A stretch of 64,000 bases of DNA from Tenacibaculum skagerrakense (GTDB lineage Bacteria; Bacteroidota; Bacteroidia; Flavobacteriales; Flavobacteriaceae), in assembly GCF_004345825.1 (NCBI RefSeq), contig NZ_SLXM01000001.1:620001-684000 (forward strand), read 5' to 3'. The notes beneath the pieces are model-generated. The model searched no databases. It saw nothing but the letters and a program-made list of their open reading frames with translations, and was not told the DNA's origin. Shown piece by piece: positions 7,756-15,817 of the stretch (position 1 is the first letter of the stretch; every line of letters begins with the position of its first letter). The position numbers and the translations under genes are program-made.

Positions 7756-8093
7756 AAAAAAAATGTTTGCAGCAATATAAATCATTCATAGCTAAAAACG
7801 GTTAAATTTGATATAAAATTAAATCAAAATAATATCTAAATTAATTGAAATACAGTGTCTTTGTATGTGCTAAATAGACAGTATCATAAAAATTTTATTT
7901 TTTTTCAAAAAAAAAGTAGGGTGTTTTAGAAATTAACTGTTTTATGTCCGTGAAGCAACAATTTCATTTTTGAGATTTCTATGGGTAAGGGCATAATAAA
8001 TTTTTAATTGAGATAAGCTTCCAAATAAATTTTAACCATATGGGTTGCAAAATTATTTTTACATAATTAAGCAACCCTTTTTTGTTTCAACCG
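7756..8093. other. Intergenic gap with a plus-strand terminator and no recognised gene
   Basis: The gap lies between two minus-strand genes. It is AT-rich, with poly-T/poly-A around 7900-7918. The only strong structure is the hairpin at 8042-8083, whose T-run faces the plus strand although no plus-strand gene precedes it. No convincing ORF of more than 40 codons was found. Confidence 0.5.
8042..8083 (+). terminator. Rho-independent terminator-like hairpin facing the plus strand
   Basis: GGGTTGC (8042-8048) pairs with GCAACCC (8071-8077) around a 22-nt AT-rich loop that can itself fold, and T6 follows at 8078-8083. On the minus strand the sequence after the hairpin is not T-rich. Confidence 0.55.
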
Positions 8094-9464
8094 TTATCCT
8101 ATAACAACCTCAGGGTTATAACCTAAGTAAGGAACATTTTTTTCAACAAAGTTAATACCATAATCTTCTAACTCTTTTAAAATAGGTTCGTATACCTCTT
8201 TATTAATTGGTAGTTGTACACCCGGAGTGGTAATTTTACCATTTAATATTTTAAGAGTAGCCATAGCTACAGGAAGCCCTACCGTTTTAGCCATAGCAGT
8301 GTAAGTTTGATCATCACCCTTAATAATCATACTACTCTCTATTTGATGTTTGCCGTTTTTATCTTGATACCCAAACTTATGATGCATCACAATCATATCT
8401 TTGTCTTCAGCTTCTAAAGTCCAAGAATCCATTAATATTTTTTGTAAAATTTCAGCTGGAGTAGCATTTTTCAAACCTACTTTTTTAATAGCATTAAAAA
8501 GGTCGAGTTCAAGAAATTTATCCCACATTACATCATCTTGATCTATTTTTAAATATGATCGAAATTTCAATTCAACAGAATCTGATGGTGAATAGGCTAA
8601 AAAAGAATTTGTAAAATCACGATAGCTCATATTTTCAGAATCTTCAATTGTATATGTATCATCAGTCATTCCTAATTGAACAAATACATTCCAGGCTCTT
8701 GAAAAACCAACTTTTCTTATAGTTCCTCTATACATTGTCGGAATATGTTCTAAGCCATAAATACTTCTGTATTTTAAAGAGTCTCTGTTAGCATAAGCTT
8801 CAAACTGTCCACTACCATTAATAGTTAAAAATTCAGTTCTTCTGAACAATTTATGATATGGAATATATTTATAAGAGCCTTCTTGAATAAATTTTGATGC
8901 ACCTCCTTGACCTGCTAACACTACATTTCTAGGATTCCAAGTAAATTTATAGTTCCACAAATTAGTGTCGCTTTCAGGAGCTACTAGACCACCACAGAAA
9001 GACTCAAACAACAACATTTCTCCGCCATTCTTACGAATTCTATCAATCACATCCATTGCACTCATGTGGTCAATTCCAGGATCTAATCCAATCTCATTCA
9101 TGAAAATTAATCCTTTCTCTTTGGCAGTCTGATCAAGTTCCTGCATTTCCTTTGAAATATAAGATGCAGTAACCATATGTTTTTCAAACTCAATACAGTT
9201 TTTTGCTACTTCAATGTGTAAGTGTGCAGGTAACATTGATATAACAATGTCTGATTTTTGAATAGCAAGCTTTCGTTCTTCTTCATCAAAAACATCTAGT
9301 TTAATTGCAGAAGCGTTTGGATGATTGTTTATTTTTTTCTCAGCATTTTCTTTTGAAAGATCGCCAATTGTCACATGCAAGTTCTCTGTAGAAGATTTAT
9401 CAAGTAAATATTTTATCAACGATGAGCTCGATCTTCCGGCTCCAATAATCAGTATATTTCTCAT
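8094..9464 (-). CDS. Saccharopine dehydrogenase-family protein
   Basis: The 456-residue protein has an N-terminal Rossmann domain with LIIGAGRSSSSLIKYLL (residues 5-21), the strand DIVISMLPAHLHIEVAKNCI and a conserved GLDPGIDHM block, followed by the large saccharopine dehydrogenase C-terminal domain (FESFCGGLVAPE, NPLxYKFTW-like WNYKFTWNPRNVV). The family catalyses NAD(P)-linked oxidation of saccharopine in lysine metabolism; in Bacteroidetes the two-domain form could act in lysine degradation or in carboxynorspermidine/saccharopine reduction. The substrate is not decided by the sequence. An exact -7 element lies 37 nt upstream. Confidence 0.85.
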   Translation of the reverse strand: MRNILIIGAGRSSSSLIKYLLDKSSTENLHVTIGDLSKENAEKKINNHPNASAIKLDVFDEEERKLAIQKSDIVISMLPAHLHIEVAKNCIEFEKHMVTASYISKEMQELDQTAKEKGLIFMNEIGLDPGIDHMSAMDVIDRIRKNGGEMLLFESFCGGLVAPESDTNLWNYKFTWNPRNVVLAGQGGASKFIQEGSYKYIPYHKLFRRTEFLTINGSGQFEAYANRDSLKYRSIYGLEHIPTMYRGTIRKVGFSRAWNVFVQLGMTDDTYTIEDSENMSYRDFTNSFLAYSPSDSVELKFRSYLKIDQDDVMWDKFLELDLFNAIKKVGLKNATPAEILQKILMDSWTLEAEDKDMIVMHHKFGYQDKNGKHQIESSMIIKGDDQTYTAMAKTVGLPVAMATLKILNGKITTPGVQLPINKEVYEPILKELEDYGINFVEKNVPYLGYNPEVVIG

Positions 9465-9500
9465 TAATTTATATGGTAAATTTGCTTGGTTTTATAAACC

Positions 9501-9508
9501 CAAAAATA
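9501..9508 (-). promoter_or_regulatory. -7 element of the saccharopine dehydrogenase-like gene
   Basis: The minus strand reads TATTTTTG, an exact TAnnTTTG match. TTTG on the same strand at 9532-9535 is 23 bp away, at the long end of the usual spacing. Confidence 0.5.
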
Positions 9509-9545
9509 CTTTTTAAAAGTTTAATATTTAACAAATATAACAATA

Positions 9546-9926
9546 ATGTATAAAAATTTAACAATAATTGCGTTTTTAGGAGCAATAACTATACTGTTAG
9601 GTGCTTTTGGGGCTCATGCTTTAAAAGAGACATTAGCTCCTGAAGCATTAAAAAGTTTTGAAACCGCAGTAAGATATCAAATGTATCATGTGATTGTTTT
9701 GTTAATTGTAAATTCAGTTGACTATTTTTCAAACCAACTTAAGAATAGATTAGCTATTATATTCTTACTTGGTATCTTTTTATTTTCAGGTTCAATTTAC
9801 GGTATATATCTTTTTGGAATACCTGTTCGTTACTTATGGTTTGTAACGCCTTTAGGAGGATTATTATTCGTAATAGGGTGGTTGATGTTGTGTTATGATT
9901 TTTATAAAAAAGCACTCAAAAAATAA
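9546..9926 (+). CDS. DUF423 family membrane protein
   Basis: The 126-residue protein has four predicted transmembrane segments and the family hallmark ILLGAFGAHALKETL at residues 21-35, followed by FETAVRYQMYHVIVLL and GSIYGIYLF. DUF423 (YgdD-like) proteins are widespread inner-membrane proteins of unknown function. It begins 81 bp from the divergent saccharopine dehydrogenase-like gene and precedes pckA by 77 bp with its own promoter between. Confidence 0.88.
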   Translation: MYKNLTIIAFLGAITILLGAFGAHALKETLAPEALKSFETAVRYQMYHVIVLLIVNSVDYFSNQLKNRLAIIFLLGIFLFSGSIYGIYLFGIPVRYLWFVTPLGGLLFVIGWLMLCYDFYKKALKK

Positions 9927-9963
9927 AAAACACTCAAGAATAAGTAGTTTAAACAAAAAGATT

Positions 9964-9971
9964 TATTTTTG
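9964..9971 (+). promoter_or_regulatory. -7 element of pckA
   Basis: TATTTTTG matches TAnnTTTG exactly and lies 32 nt before the ATG at 10004. The -33 box is weak. Confidence 0.5.
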
Positions 9972-10003
9972 TCGAAAATAAAACACAACTAAAAAGATAA
10001 TAG

Positions 10004-11614
10004 ATGACAAATCTTGAAACGAAAACGATTTCGTTAGAATCATTAGGTATTAAAAATTCTACGATTCGTTATCAGTTAACTTCAGAGGAGTTACACGATT
10101 TAACTATTGAGAAAGGACAGGGAAAAGAAACTACTTTTGGAGCTTTAGCTGTCAATACTGGAGAATTCACAGGAAGATCTCCTATGGATAGATTTATAGT
10201 TAAAGATGAAATTACCAAAGATGAGATTTGGTGGGGAAATATAAATATCCCATTCGATTCTGATAAGTTTGATAAATTATATGACAAAGTAGTTGCATAC
10301 CTTTCTGAAAAAGAAATTTTTGTAAGAGATAGTTATGCTTGTGCTGATGAGGATTATAAATTAAACATTAGAGTTGTAAACGAATATCCATGGAGTAACA
10401 TGTTTGCTTACAACATGTTTTTACGTCCAACTAAAGAAGAATTAAAGAATTTTTCTCCTGAGTGGACTGTAATTAACGCGCCTGGGTTTATGGCAGATGC
10501 TGAAGTAGACGGAACACGTCAGCATAACTTTGCCATTTTAAATTTTACTAGAAAAGTTGCTTTAATTGGTGGTACAGGTTATACAGGAGAAATTAAAAAA
10601 GGAATTTTTTCTGCGTTAAACTTTATTTTACCTGTTTACAAGAATACTTTACCAATGCACTGCTCTGCTAATGTTGGAGAAGAAGGTGATACTGCTGTTT
10701 TCTTCGGATTATCAGGAACAGGAAAAACAACGTTATCTACAGATCCAAATAGAAGTTTAATTGGAGATGATGAGCATGGATGGACTTCAGAAAATACAGT
10801 TTTCAATTTTGAAGGAGGTTGTTATGCTAAGGTGATAGATTTATCAAAAACTAAAGAGCCAGAAATTTACGGAGCAATTAAAAAAGGAGCAATTCTAGAG
10901 AATGTTGTTTTAGATGAAAAGGGTAATGTAGATTTTGCAGACACCTCTATTACTGAAAATACTCGTGTAAGTTACCCAATTCATCATATTGAAAATATTA
11001 GAGTACCTTCAATTGGTAAAAATCCTAAGAATATATTCTTCTTAACAGCAGATGCATTTGGTGTTTTACCTCCGATTTCAAGGTTAACTCCAGGTCAAGC
11101 TGCATACCACTTTATATCTGGTTACACTGCAAAAGTAGCTGGAACAGAAGCAGGAATTACAGAGCCTCAACCAAGTTTCTCTGCATGTTTTGGAGCACCA
11201 TTTATGCCTTTACATCCTACTCGCTATGCAGAAATGTTGAGCAAAAAGATGAAAGAAACGGGTGTAAACGTATGGTTAGTTAATACAGGTTGGTTTGCTG
11301 GTCCTTACGGGGTAGGTAATCGTATGAAATTAAAGTATACTAGAGCAATGATTAATGCTGCACTTACTGGTGGATTGCCTGAGGAAATAAATAAAGAAAA
11401 TTATCATATACATTCAGTGTTTGGTTTAGCTCAACCAAGACAATGTCCAGGTGTACCTTCTGAATTATTAAGTCAGCGTCAAGCTTGGAATAATGATGAA
11501 GAGTATTATAAAACAGCTCATAAATTAGCAAATTCTTTTAGAAGCAACTTTAAAAAGTTCGAAGAATATGCTAACGAAGAAATATTAGCTGGTGGACCAC
11601 CAATTATTGAATAA
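10004..11614 (+). CDS. pckA: Phosphoenolpyruvate carboxykinase (ATP)
   Basis: ATP-dependent PEPCK converts oxaloacetate and ATP to PEP, CO2 and ADP, the first committed step of gluconeogenesis. The 536-residue length is standard. The kinase-1a P-loop GLSGTGKTTLSTDP is near residues 235-248, the metal-binding MHCSANVG lies just before it, the kinase-2 motif LIGDDEHGW follows, and the substrate-binding RFIVKDE and TEAGITEPQPSFSACFG blocks are present. Its own promoter and a strong terminator (11625-11655) make it a single-gene unit. Confidence 0.97.
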   Translation: MTNLETKTISLESLGIKNSTIRYQLTSEELHDLTIEKGQGKETTFGALAVNTGEFTGRSPMDRFIVKDEITKDEIWWGNINIPFDSDKFDKLYDKVVAYLSEKEIFVRDSYACADEDYKLNIRVVNEYPWSNMFAYNMFLRPTKEELKNFSPEWTVINAPGFMADAEVDGTRQHNFAILNFTRKVALIGGTGYTGEIKKGIFSALNFILPVYKNTLPMHCSANVGEEGDTAVFFGLSGTGKTTLSTDPNRSLIGDDEHGWTSENTVFNFEGGCYAKVIDLSKTKEPEIYGAIKKGAILENVVLDEKGNVDFADTSITENTRVSYPIHHIENIRVPSIGKNPKNIFFLTADAFGVLPPISRLTPGQAAYHFISGYTAKVAGTEAGITEPQPSFSACFGAPFMPLHPTRYAEMLSKKMKETGVNVWLVNTGWFAGPYGVGNRMKLKYTRAMINAALTGGLPEEINKENYHIHSVFGLAQPRQCPGVPSELLSQRQAWNNDEEYYKTAHKLANSFRSNFKKFEEYANEEILAGGPPIIE

Positions 11615-11624
11615 TAAAATTTTG

Positions 11625-11655
11625 AAAAGCATCCTGAACAGGATGCTTTTTTTTT
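11625..11655 (+). terminator. Intrinsic terminator of pckA
   Basis: AAAAGCATCCTG (11625-11636) and CAGGATGCTTTT (11639-11650) form a perfect stem followed by a T-run, starting 11 nt after the pckA stop. Confidence 0.9.
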
Positions 11656-11690
11656 GAAAAACTAATTACTTTAGCATAAAAGAATACCTC

Positions 11691-13313
11691 ATGCAAATTC
11701 AAGGAAATATAGTAGACATAGAAAATAGGAGAATTTTTAAAGGAGAAATTGTTGTTGAGAACGGTAAGATAACGTCAGTCAAAGAAAGTAATCATACTGT
11801 AAATACTTTTATACTTCCTGGTTTTGTGGATGCTCACATTCATATTGAGAGCTCTATGCTAGTTCCTTCTGAATTTGCCAAAATAGCATTAACTCATGGA
11901 ACCGTTGCAACAGTTTCAGATCCACATGAAATTGCTAATGTTTTAGGAGTAGATGGTGTAAATTTTATGATTGAAAACGGTAAGAAAGTTCCCCTAAAAT
12001 TCAATTTTGGAACACCATCTTGCGTGCCTGCTACATCTTTTGAAAGCGCAGGAGCAGTTATAGATGCGAATGATATAAAAACACTTTTAGAAAATCCAGA
12101 GATTAAGTATTTAGCTGAAATGATGAATTATCCAGGTGTAATTTATCAAGATGAAGAGGTGTTAAAGAAAATAGCTTGGGCTAAACATTATAATAAACCA
12201 GTTGATGGTCATGCTCCTGGACTAAGAGGAAAAGATTTAGATGCCTATATAGCTGCAGGAATTTATACCGACCATGAATGTTTTACCTACGAAGAAGCCT
12301 TGGAAAAACTTCAGAAAGGCATGAAAGTTATCATTCGTGAAGGAAGCGCAGCAAAGAATTTTGAAGCTTTAATTGATTTGTTACCTGAGCATTATGAGAA
12401 CATGATGTTCTGTTCAGATGATAAACACCCAGATGATTTATTAGTTGGACATATCAACCAGCTTTGTGAACGTGCAGTAGCCAAAGGAATTGATGTGTTT
12501 AAAGTTTTAAATACAGCTTGTGTAAATCCTGTAAAACACTACAATTTAGATGTTGGTTTATTAAATGAAGGAGATACAGCAGATTTTATAGTTGTAGAGG
12601 ATTTAGAGAAATTCAAAGTAATACAAACCTATATAAATGGTGAGTTAGTAGCTGAAAATGGAAAATCATTTGTAAAGTCTGTTGATTTTGAAGTGTTGAA
12701 TAACTTTAATACTGATAAAAAGAAGAATTCTGATTTTGAATTTCATTCAGCATCTGAAAAGATTCGAGTAATTGAAGCTTTAGATGGAGAATTAGTAACA
12801 AATGAAATTGAAGCAAATTCACTTATACAAGAGGGAAATTTAGTTTCTGACGTTAATAACGACATATTAAAAATGACGGTGGTCAATCGCTATAAAAATG
12901 CTGAACCTGCAGTAGCGTTTATCAAAAACTTTGGTTTGAAAGAAGGTGCAATCGCAAGTTCTGTAGGTCATGATTCACACAATATTATAGCTGTTGGAGT
13001 TTCTGATGAAGCCATTTGTAAAGCAGTAAATTTATTGATAGAAAATAAAGGAGGTATTTGTGCAGTTACACATTCAGAAGAAAAAGTTGTTCCGCTTCCT
13101 GTGGCAGGTATTATGAGTGATCAACCTGCTGAAATAATTGGAAAAGCGTATGCTGAATTAGATGCTATGGCAAAAAAAATGGGAAGCAAATTAAGAGCTC
13201 CTTACATGACGTTATCTTTTATGGCATTGTTAGTTATACCAGCATTAAAACTTTCAGATAAAGGCTTGTTTGATGGTAATTCTTTTAAGTTTACTTCTGT
13301 AGAAATAAAATAA
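11691..13313 (+). CDS. ade: Adenine deaminase
   Basis: Hydrolyses adenine to hypoxanthine and ammonia in purine salvage. The 540-residue amidohydrolase has the metal-binding pair His49/His51 in [14 protein letters not shown], followed by [24 protein letters not shown], and [11 protein letters not shown] with the catalytic Asp. The C-terminal part contains the [12 protein letters not shown] and GGICAV blocks typical of the Ade family rather than of the adenosine deaminases. It ends at a bidirectional hairpin opposite the small-protein cluster. Confidence 0.93.
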   Translation: MQIQGNIVDIENRRIFKGEIVVENGKITSVKESNHTVNTFILPGFVDAHIHIESSMLVPSEFAKIALTHGTVATVSDPHEIANVLGVDGVNFMIENGKKVPLKFNFGTPSCVPATSFESAGAVIDANDIKTLLENPEIKYLAEMMNYPGVIYQDEEVLKKIAWAKHYNKPVDGHAPGLRGKDLDAYIAAGIYTDHECFTYEEALEKLQKGMKVIIREGSAAKNFEALIDLLPEHYENMMFCSDDKHPDDLLVGHINQLCERAVAKGIDVFKVLNTACVNPVKHYNLDVGLLNEGDTADFIVVEDLEKFKVIQTYINGELVAENGKSFVKSVDFEVLNNFNTDKKKNSDFEFHSASEKIRVIEALDGELVTNEIEANSLIQEGNLVSDVNNDILKMTVVNRYKNAEPAVAFIKNFGLKEGAIASSVGHDSHNIIAVGVSDEAICKAVNLLIENKGGICAVTHSEEKVVPLPVAGIMSDQPAEIIGKAYAELDAMAKKMGSKLRAPYMTLSFMALLVIPALKLSDKGLFDGNSFKFTSVEIK

Positions 13314-13346
13314 AAGAGAGCGCTTTTTTAAGTTAGCACTCTCTTT
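13313..13346. terminator. Bidirectional terminator between ade and the small-protein cluster
   Basis: AAAGAGAG (13313-13320) pairs with CTCTCTTT (13339-13346), extended by GC/GC across one mismatch. The minus strand continues into TTTTATTTTATTT, so it ends the minus-strand operon best. Confidence 0.65.
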
Positions 13347-13382
13347 ACGTAATTAAATCTAAAAATCACTTTAGAGCAAGGG

Positions 13383-13691
13383 TTACCATCTAACCACGGT
13401 TTCTCTATTTTGATATATGATTTTACCGAACTCAGTAATTTCAAATTGACATTCTAATTTAGAGTCTGCAGAGTTCGCAGTAAGTTCTCCACTAAATATT
13501 TGCATTCCTGTATTTTTCCATATTGTTTGTTTTGGTTGTTCAGGAGTCATAGTTCCACTTCCTAAATCAAGTCCCTCAAAATTTGATGAAGTTGTAATAG
13601 TATTAGTGATTGTATCAATACTATATGATATTTCAAGGTCGCCAACATGACCCGTTCCTGTAATCGGAGTTGTTTGTGTGTTATTTGACAT
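13383..13691 (-). CDS. Small unrecognised beta-rich protein (cluster member 1)
   Basis: The 102-residue protein (MSNNTQTTPITGTGHVGDL...) has no signal peptide, no transmembrane segment and one Cys. Alternating polar/hydrophobic stretches (LEISYSIDTITNTITTSS, GMQIFSGELTANS, KLECQFEITEFGKIIYQN) suggest a beta sandwich. It is last in a three-gene minus-strand operon, 41 bp after the gene at 13733. The untranslated leader before its ATG resembles those of the neighbouring small genes. I do not recognise the family. Confidence 0.65.
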   Translation of the reverse strand: MSNNTQTTPITGTGHVGDLEISYSIDTITNTITTSSNFEGLDLGSGTMTPEQPKQTIWKNTGMQIFSGELTANSADSKLECQFEITEFGKIIYQNRETVVRW

Positions 13692-13732
13692 GATGTTAAT
13701 TTTTTTAATTATTAAGTTTAAGAAGTCAAAAT

Positions 13733-14143
13733 TTACTCAGCAGCCGAATCTAAATTGAAAACCGAACCTTTTACAGGAACTTTCTCATCATGTTGTCCTT
13801 GGAAAGAAAATCCTCCTTCACCACTCCAATCGGCTTTTAAAGCCATGTTTGCTTCAAAAGGAAATTCTAACGGAGTTAACTTATTATCAGAAGGAATATG
13901 TCCGTGTAAACTAATCACTTTTACAATATCGTTTAATCCAGTTGCATATACTGTTCCGCTTACTTTACCAGAATATGATTTTTTATCTGTTCCTACGTTA
14001 ATTCTTACGGTTCCACTTACCGTGTGATTATCAGGATGAACTAATAATGAAAAATTAACGACTGTTGCTAAAAGGTTAGGAGCAAATCCCATGGTTCCTT
14101 TGTAGTAAATAGTTTCTGTTGTTGTTTTTACTGTTGTAGCCAT
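13733..14143 (-). CDS. Small beta-rich protein, possibly DUF1842-like (cluster member 2)
   Basis: The 136-residue protein lacks a signal peptide. The segment VVNFSLLVHPDNHTVSGTVRINV, then SYSGKVSGTVYATG, then FPFEANMALKADWSGEGGFSFQGQHDEKVPVKG follows the order of strands I remember for DUF1842 proteins, but this is from memory and weak. It also loosely resembles its upstream neighbour around the GT-x-x-I ... TG pattern, which may mean an old duplication. It lies 18 bp after the gene at 14162 and 41 bp before the one at 13383, so the three form an operon. Confidence 0.6.
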   Translation of the reverse strand: MATTVKTTTETIYYKGTMGFAPNLLATVVNFSLLVHPDNHTVSGTVRINVGTDKKSYSGKVSGTVYATGLNDIVKVISLHGHIPSDNKLTPLEFPFEANMALKADWSGEGGFSFQGQHDEKVPVKGSVFNLDSAAE

Positions 14144-14161
14144 GATTAATTTTTTTGATTG

Positions 14162-14488
14162 TTATTGATTGGCAATAATAACCTCCGACATAACGATGTT
14201 CATTAATCCTCCTGTTACTAAGCTACCAGTAAAAAGAACAGATTTTAAATCGTCACTAATAGAAAAAGTACCATTTAACGTAACATTATTGTAAGTATAG
14301 TCAATTTTTTCTGTCGGGTTAAATTTTGGTAAATCAATAGTTTGAACAGGTACTTTGGTGTTAGCTGGACCATTATCAACATATACTTTTACTAAAGCTC
14401 CTGAATCGTGAAACTCTGTGTTAAATAAAGATGAAAGTTGCACTTGGTTGGTTGTAGTTCCTTGGAATATTGTTTGTAAGTTAGCCAT
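14162..14488 (-). CDS. Small unrecognised beta-rich protein (cluster member 3)
   Basis: The 108-residue protein (MANLQTIFQGTTTNQVQLSS...) has no signal peptide, no cysteine and no membrane segment. The C-terminal half (VTLNGTFSISDDLKSVLFTG, SLVTGGLMNIVMSEVIIANQ) is strand-rich. It is the first gene of the three-gene operon and follows a 580-bp gap on its upstream side. A structured leader lies directly before its start codon (hairpins at 14510-14521 and 14550-14567). The function is unknown; the neighbouring sensor kinase and regulator suggest conditional expression. Confidence 0.6.
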   Translation of the reverse strand: MANLQTIFQGTTTNQVQLSSLFNTEFHDSGALVKVYVDNGPANTKVPVQTIDLPKFNPTEKIDYTYNNVTLNGTFSISDDLKSVLFTGSLVTGGLMNIVMSEVIIANQ

Positions 14489-14802
14489 AATAATAAAATT
14501 TTAAGTTTTCCTACTCGTAGGGCTTTTCGGAATCCGCCTCGTTTTTTTAAGTGATTTCTGCTTCACTATAGTTTAGTTAGTTTAATTTGTTTCAATTGTG
14601 TTTGAAGTAACTTTGTTTGAAATACCGAAACACGGCTGAGTTTTTACTTCATAAATTCAATTTGAACATTTTCGAGATATATTCGTTTAAGAATTATTTC
14701 TGATGTAAAACTACTGTGAATAAGGGTTTTGAAATTTTAAAATGGAATAAGAAGAGGTTTCTTTTCCATGAAAACGGAAAAAAAAGGAATAAAGATTTTA
14801 CA

Positions 14803-14935
14803 CGTTATTGAGAGGCAAGAAGTAATCTGTAGTTTTTAAGTTAGATGTGTTTTTTTCTTAAGATTACTTCATTTCACGTTGTTTCATTCGTAATGACGCT
14901 TTGTATTGTCATTGTGAGGTACGAAGCAATCTTTT
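14803..14935. repeat. Degenerate copies of a Bacteroidetes interspersed repeat in both orientations
   Basis: GTTATTGAGAGGCAAGAAGTAATCT-like sequence (about 14804-14828), an inverted version ending at 14861-14895 (AGATTACTTC onward) and a third copy GTCATTGTGAGGTACGAAGC (from 14909) share the same framework. The arms GAAGTAATCT (14819-14828) and AGATTACTTC (14861-14870) are perfect inverted repeats. Elements with this framework are commonly scattered in flavobacterial genomes. Confidence 0.6.
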
Positions 14936-14951
14936 CTTCGCTTTTTATTAA

Positions 14952-15016
14952 GGTGACTGAGCGAAGTCGAAGTCAATTCTTGTAATTTAGTGTAGCTTCG
15001 ACTCCGTTCAGCTACC
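14952..15016. repeat. REP-like inverted repeat, GAGCGAAGTCGAAG type
   Basis: GGTGACTGAGCGAAGTCGAA (14952-14971) faces an imperfect inverted copy GTAGCTTCGACTCCGTTCAG (14992-15011) across a short spacer. The same type of element occurs at 53353-53424 and, in part, inside hemW at 19290-19314. Confidence 0.75.
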
Positions 15017-15070
15017 AAAATAACTTTAGGTTTTGTTAGTATTCCGAAATTTTAGAAGAGCAGAATTTTA

Positions 15071-15817
15071 CTACTTAAGCGTTCGAACTTTTTTAATTAA
15101 GTCTTTATAGCGTTCACTTAAGGTAACATGGTGGTTGCCTTGTAATACGATAAGATTATCTGTTGGAACAATCTCAGTAATTTTATCAAGATTAACAATG
15201 TAGTTTCTATGGGTTCTGCAGAACGAATTTTCGTCTAGCAGTTTTAAAATTTTAGTCAGAGAAATTAGAATCACAAACTTTTCTTTTTCTGTAATGATAT
15301 TACAGTATTTCTCCTCAACTTCAATGTAAATAATATCGGATAATAATACTTTTTTAAGCGACTTACCTTTTTTAATGAATAGATAATCACTACTAATTAC
15401 AGTGTCTTCTTCATCTGTAATAAATACATCATTCTGATTGTAGAACTTTTCTACAGCCATTTCAATTGCGTATAAAACCTCTAACTCATTAAAAGGTTTC
15501 ATTAAAAAACTAAAAGGCTGTGTTAACTTAGCGCGTTCAAAGATTTTACGATCAGTAGAACTAGTTAGAAAAACAAATGGTTTTGAAGCGTCTGGAACTG
15601 TATTGATGGTTTCAGCAAATGTAATTCCATCAGGAACCCCATCTAAAAAAATATCAATAATAACAATATCAACTTTTACTTTGTAGAATAAATCGAGTGC
15701 TTCTTTAAAGCTTTTAGCAACACCAGCTATACTATAATTATTCTCAGTTAGTACCTTAATTAATTTATCACTTTCTTGGGGAGTATCTTCGATAATTAAA
15801 ATAGTAACGTTATCCAT
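15071..15817 (-). CDS. LytTR-family response regulator
   Basis: The 248-residue protein has an N-terminal receiver domain (LIIEDTPQESDKLIKVL, phospho-acceptor Asp55 in IVIIDIFLDG, conserved Lys in FLMKPFNEL) and a C-terminal LytTR DNA-binding domain (about 150-248: LFIKKGKSLKKVLLSDIIYIEVEEKY, FCRTHRNYIVNLDKI, VTLSERYKDLIKKV). The ATG at 15815-15817 (MDNVTILIIED) is preferred over the upstream in-frame start because the receiver begins there. It overlaps the end of the kinase gene by 8 nt, so the two are translationally coupled. It probably controls the adjacent small-protein genes. Confidence 0.9.
   Translation of the reverse strand: MDNVTILIIEDTPQESDKLIKVLTENNYSIAGVAKSFKEALDLFYKVKVDIVIIDIFLDGVPDGITFAETINTVPDASKPFVFLTSSTDRKIFERAKLTQPFSFLMKPFNELEVLYAIEMAVEKFYNQNDVFITDEEDTVISSDYLFIKKGKSLKKVLLSDIIYIEVEEKYCNIITEKEKFVILISLTKILKLLDENSFCRTHRNYIVNLDKITEIVPTDNLIVLQGNHHVTLSERYKDLIKKVRTLK

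Larger units (their letters stand above)
14489..15070. other. Intergenic gap with structured leader and degenerate interspersed repeats
   Basis: The 582-bp gap separates the small-protein operon from the LytTR regulator gene. Next to the operon, CCTAC-TC-GTAGG (14510-14521) and AGTGA...TCACT (14550-14567) can form hairpins in the minus-strand leader. A plus-strand TAACTTTG at about 14607 has no gene to serve. From 14803 on, copies of two interspersed repeat types are present and listed separately. No ORF of note was found. Confidence 0.6.
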
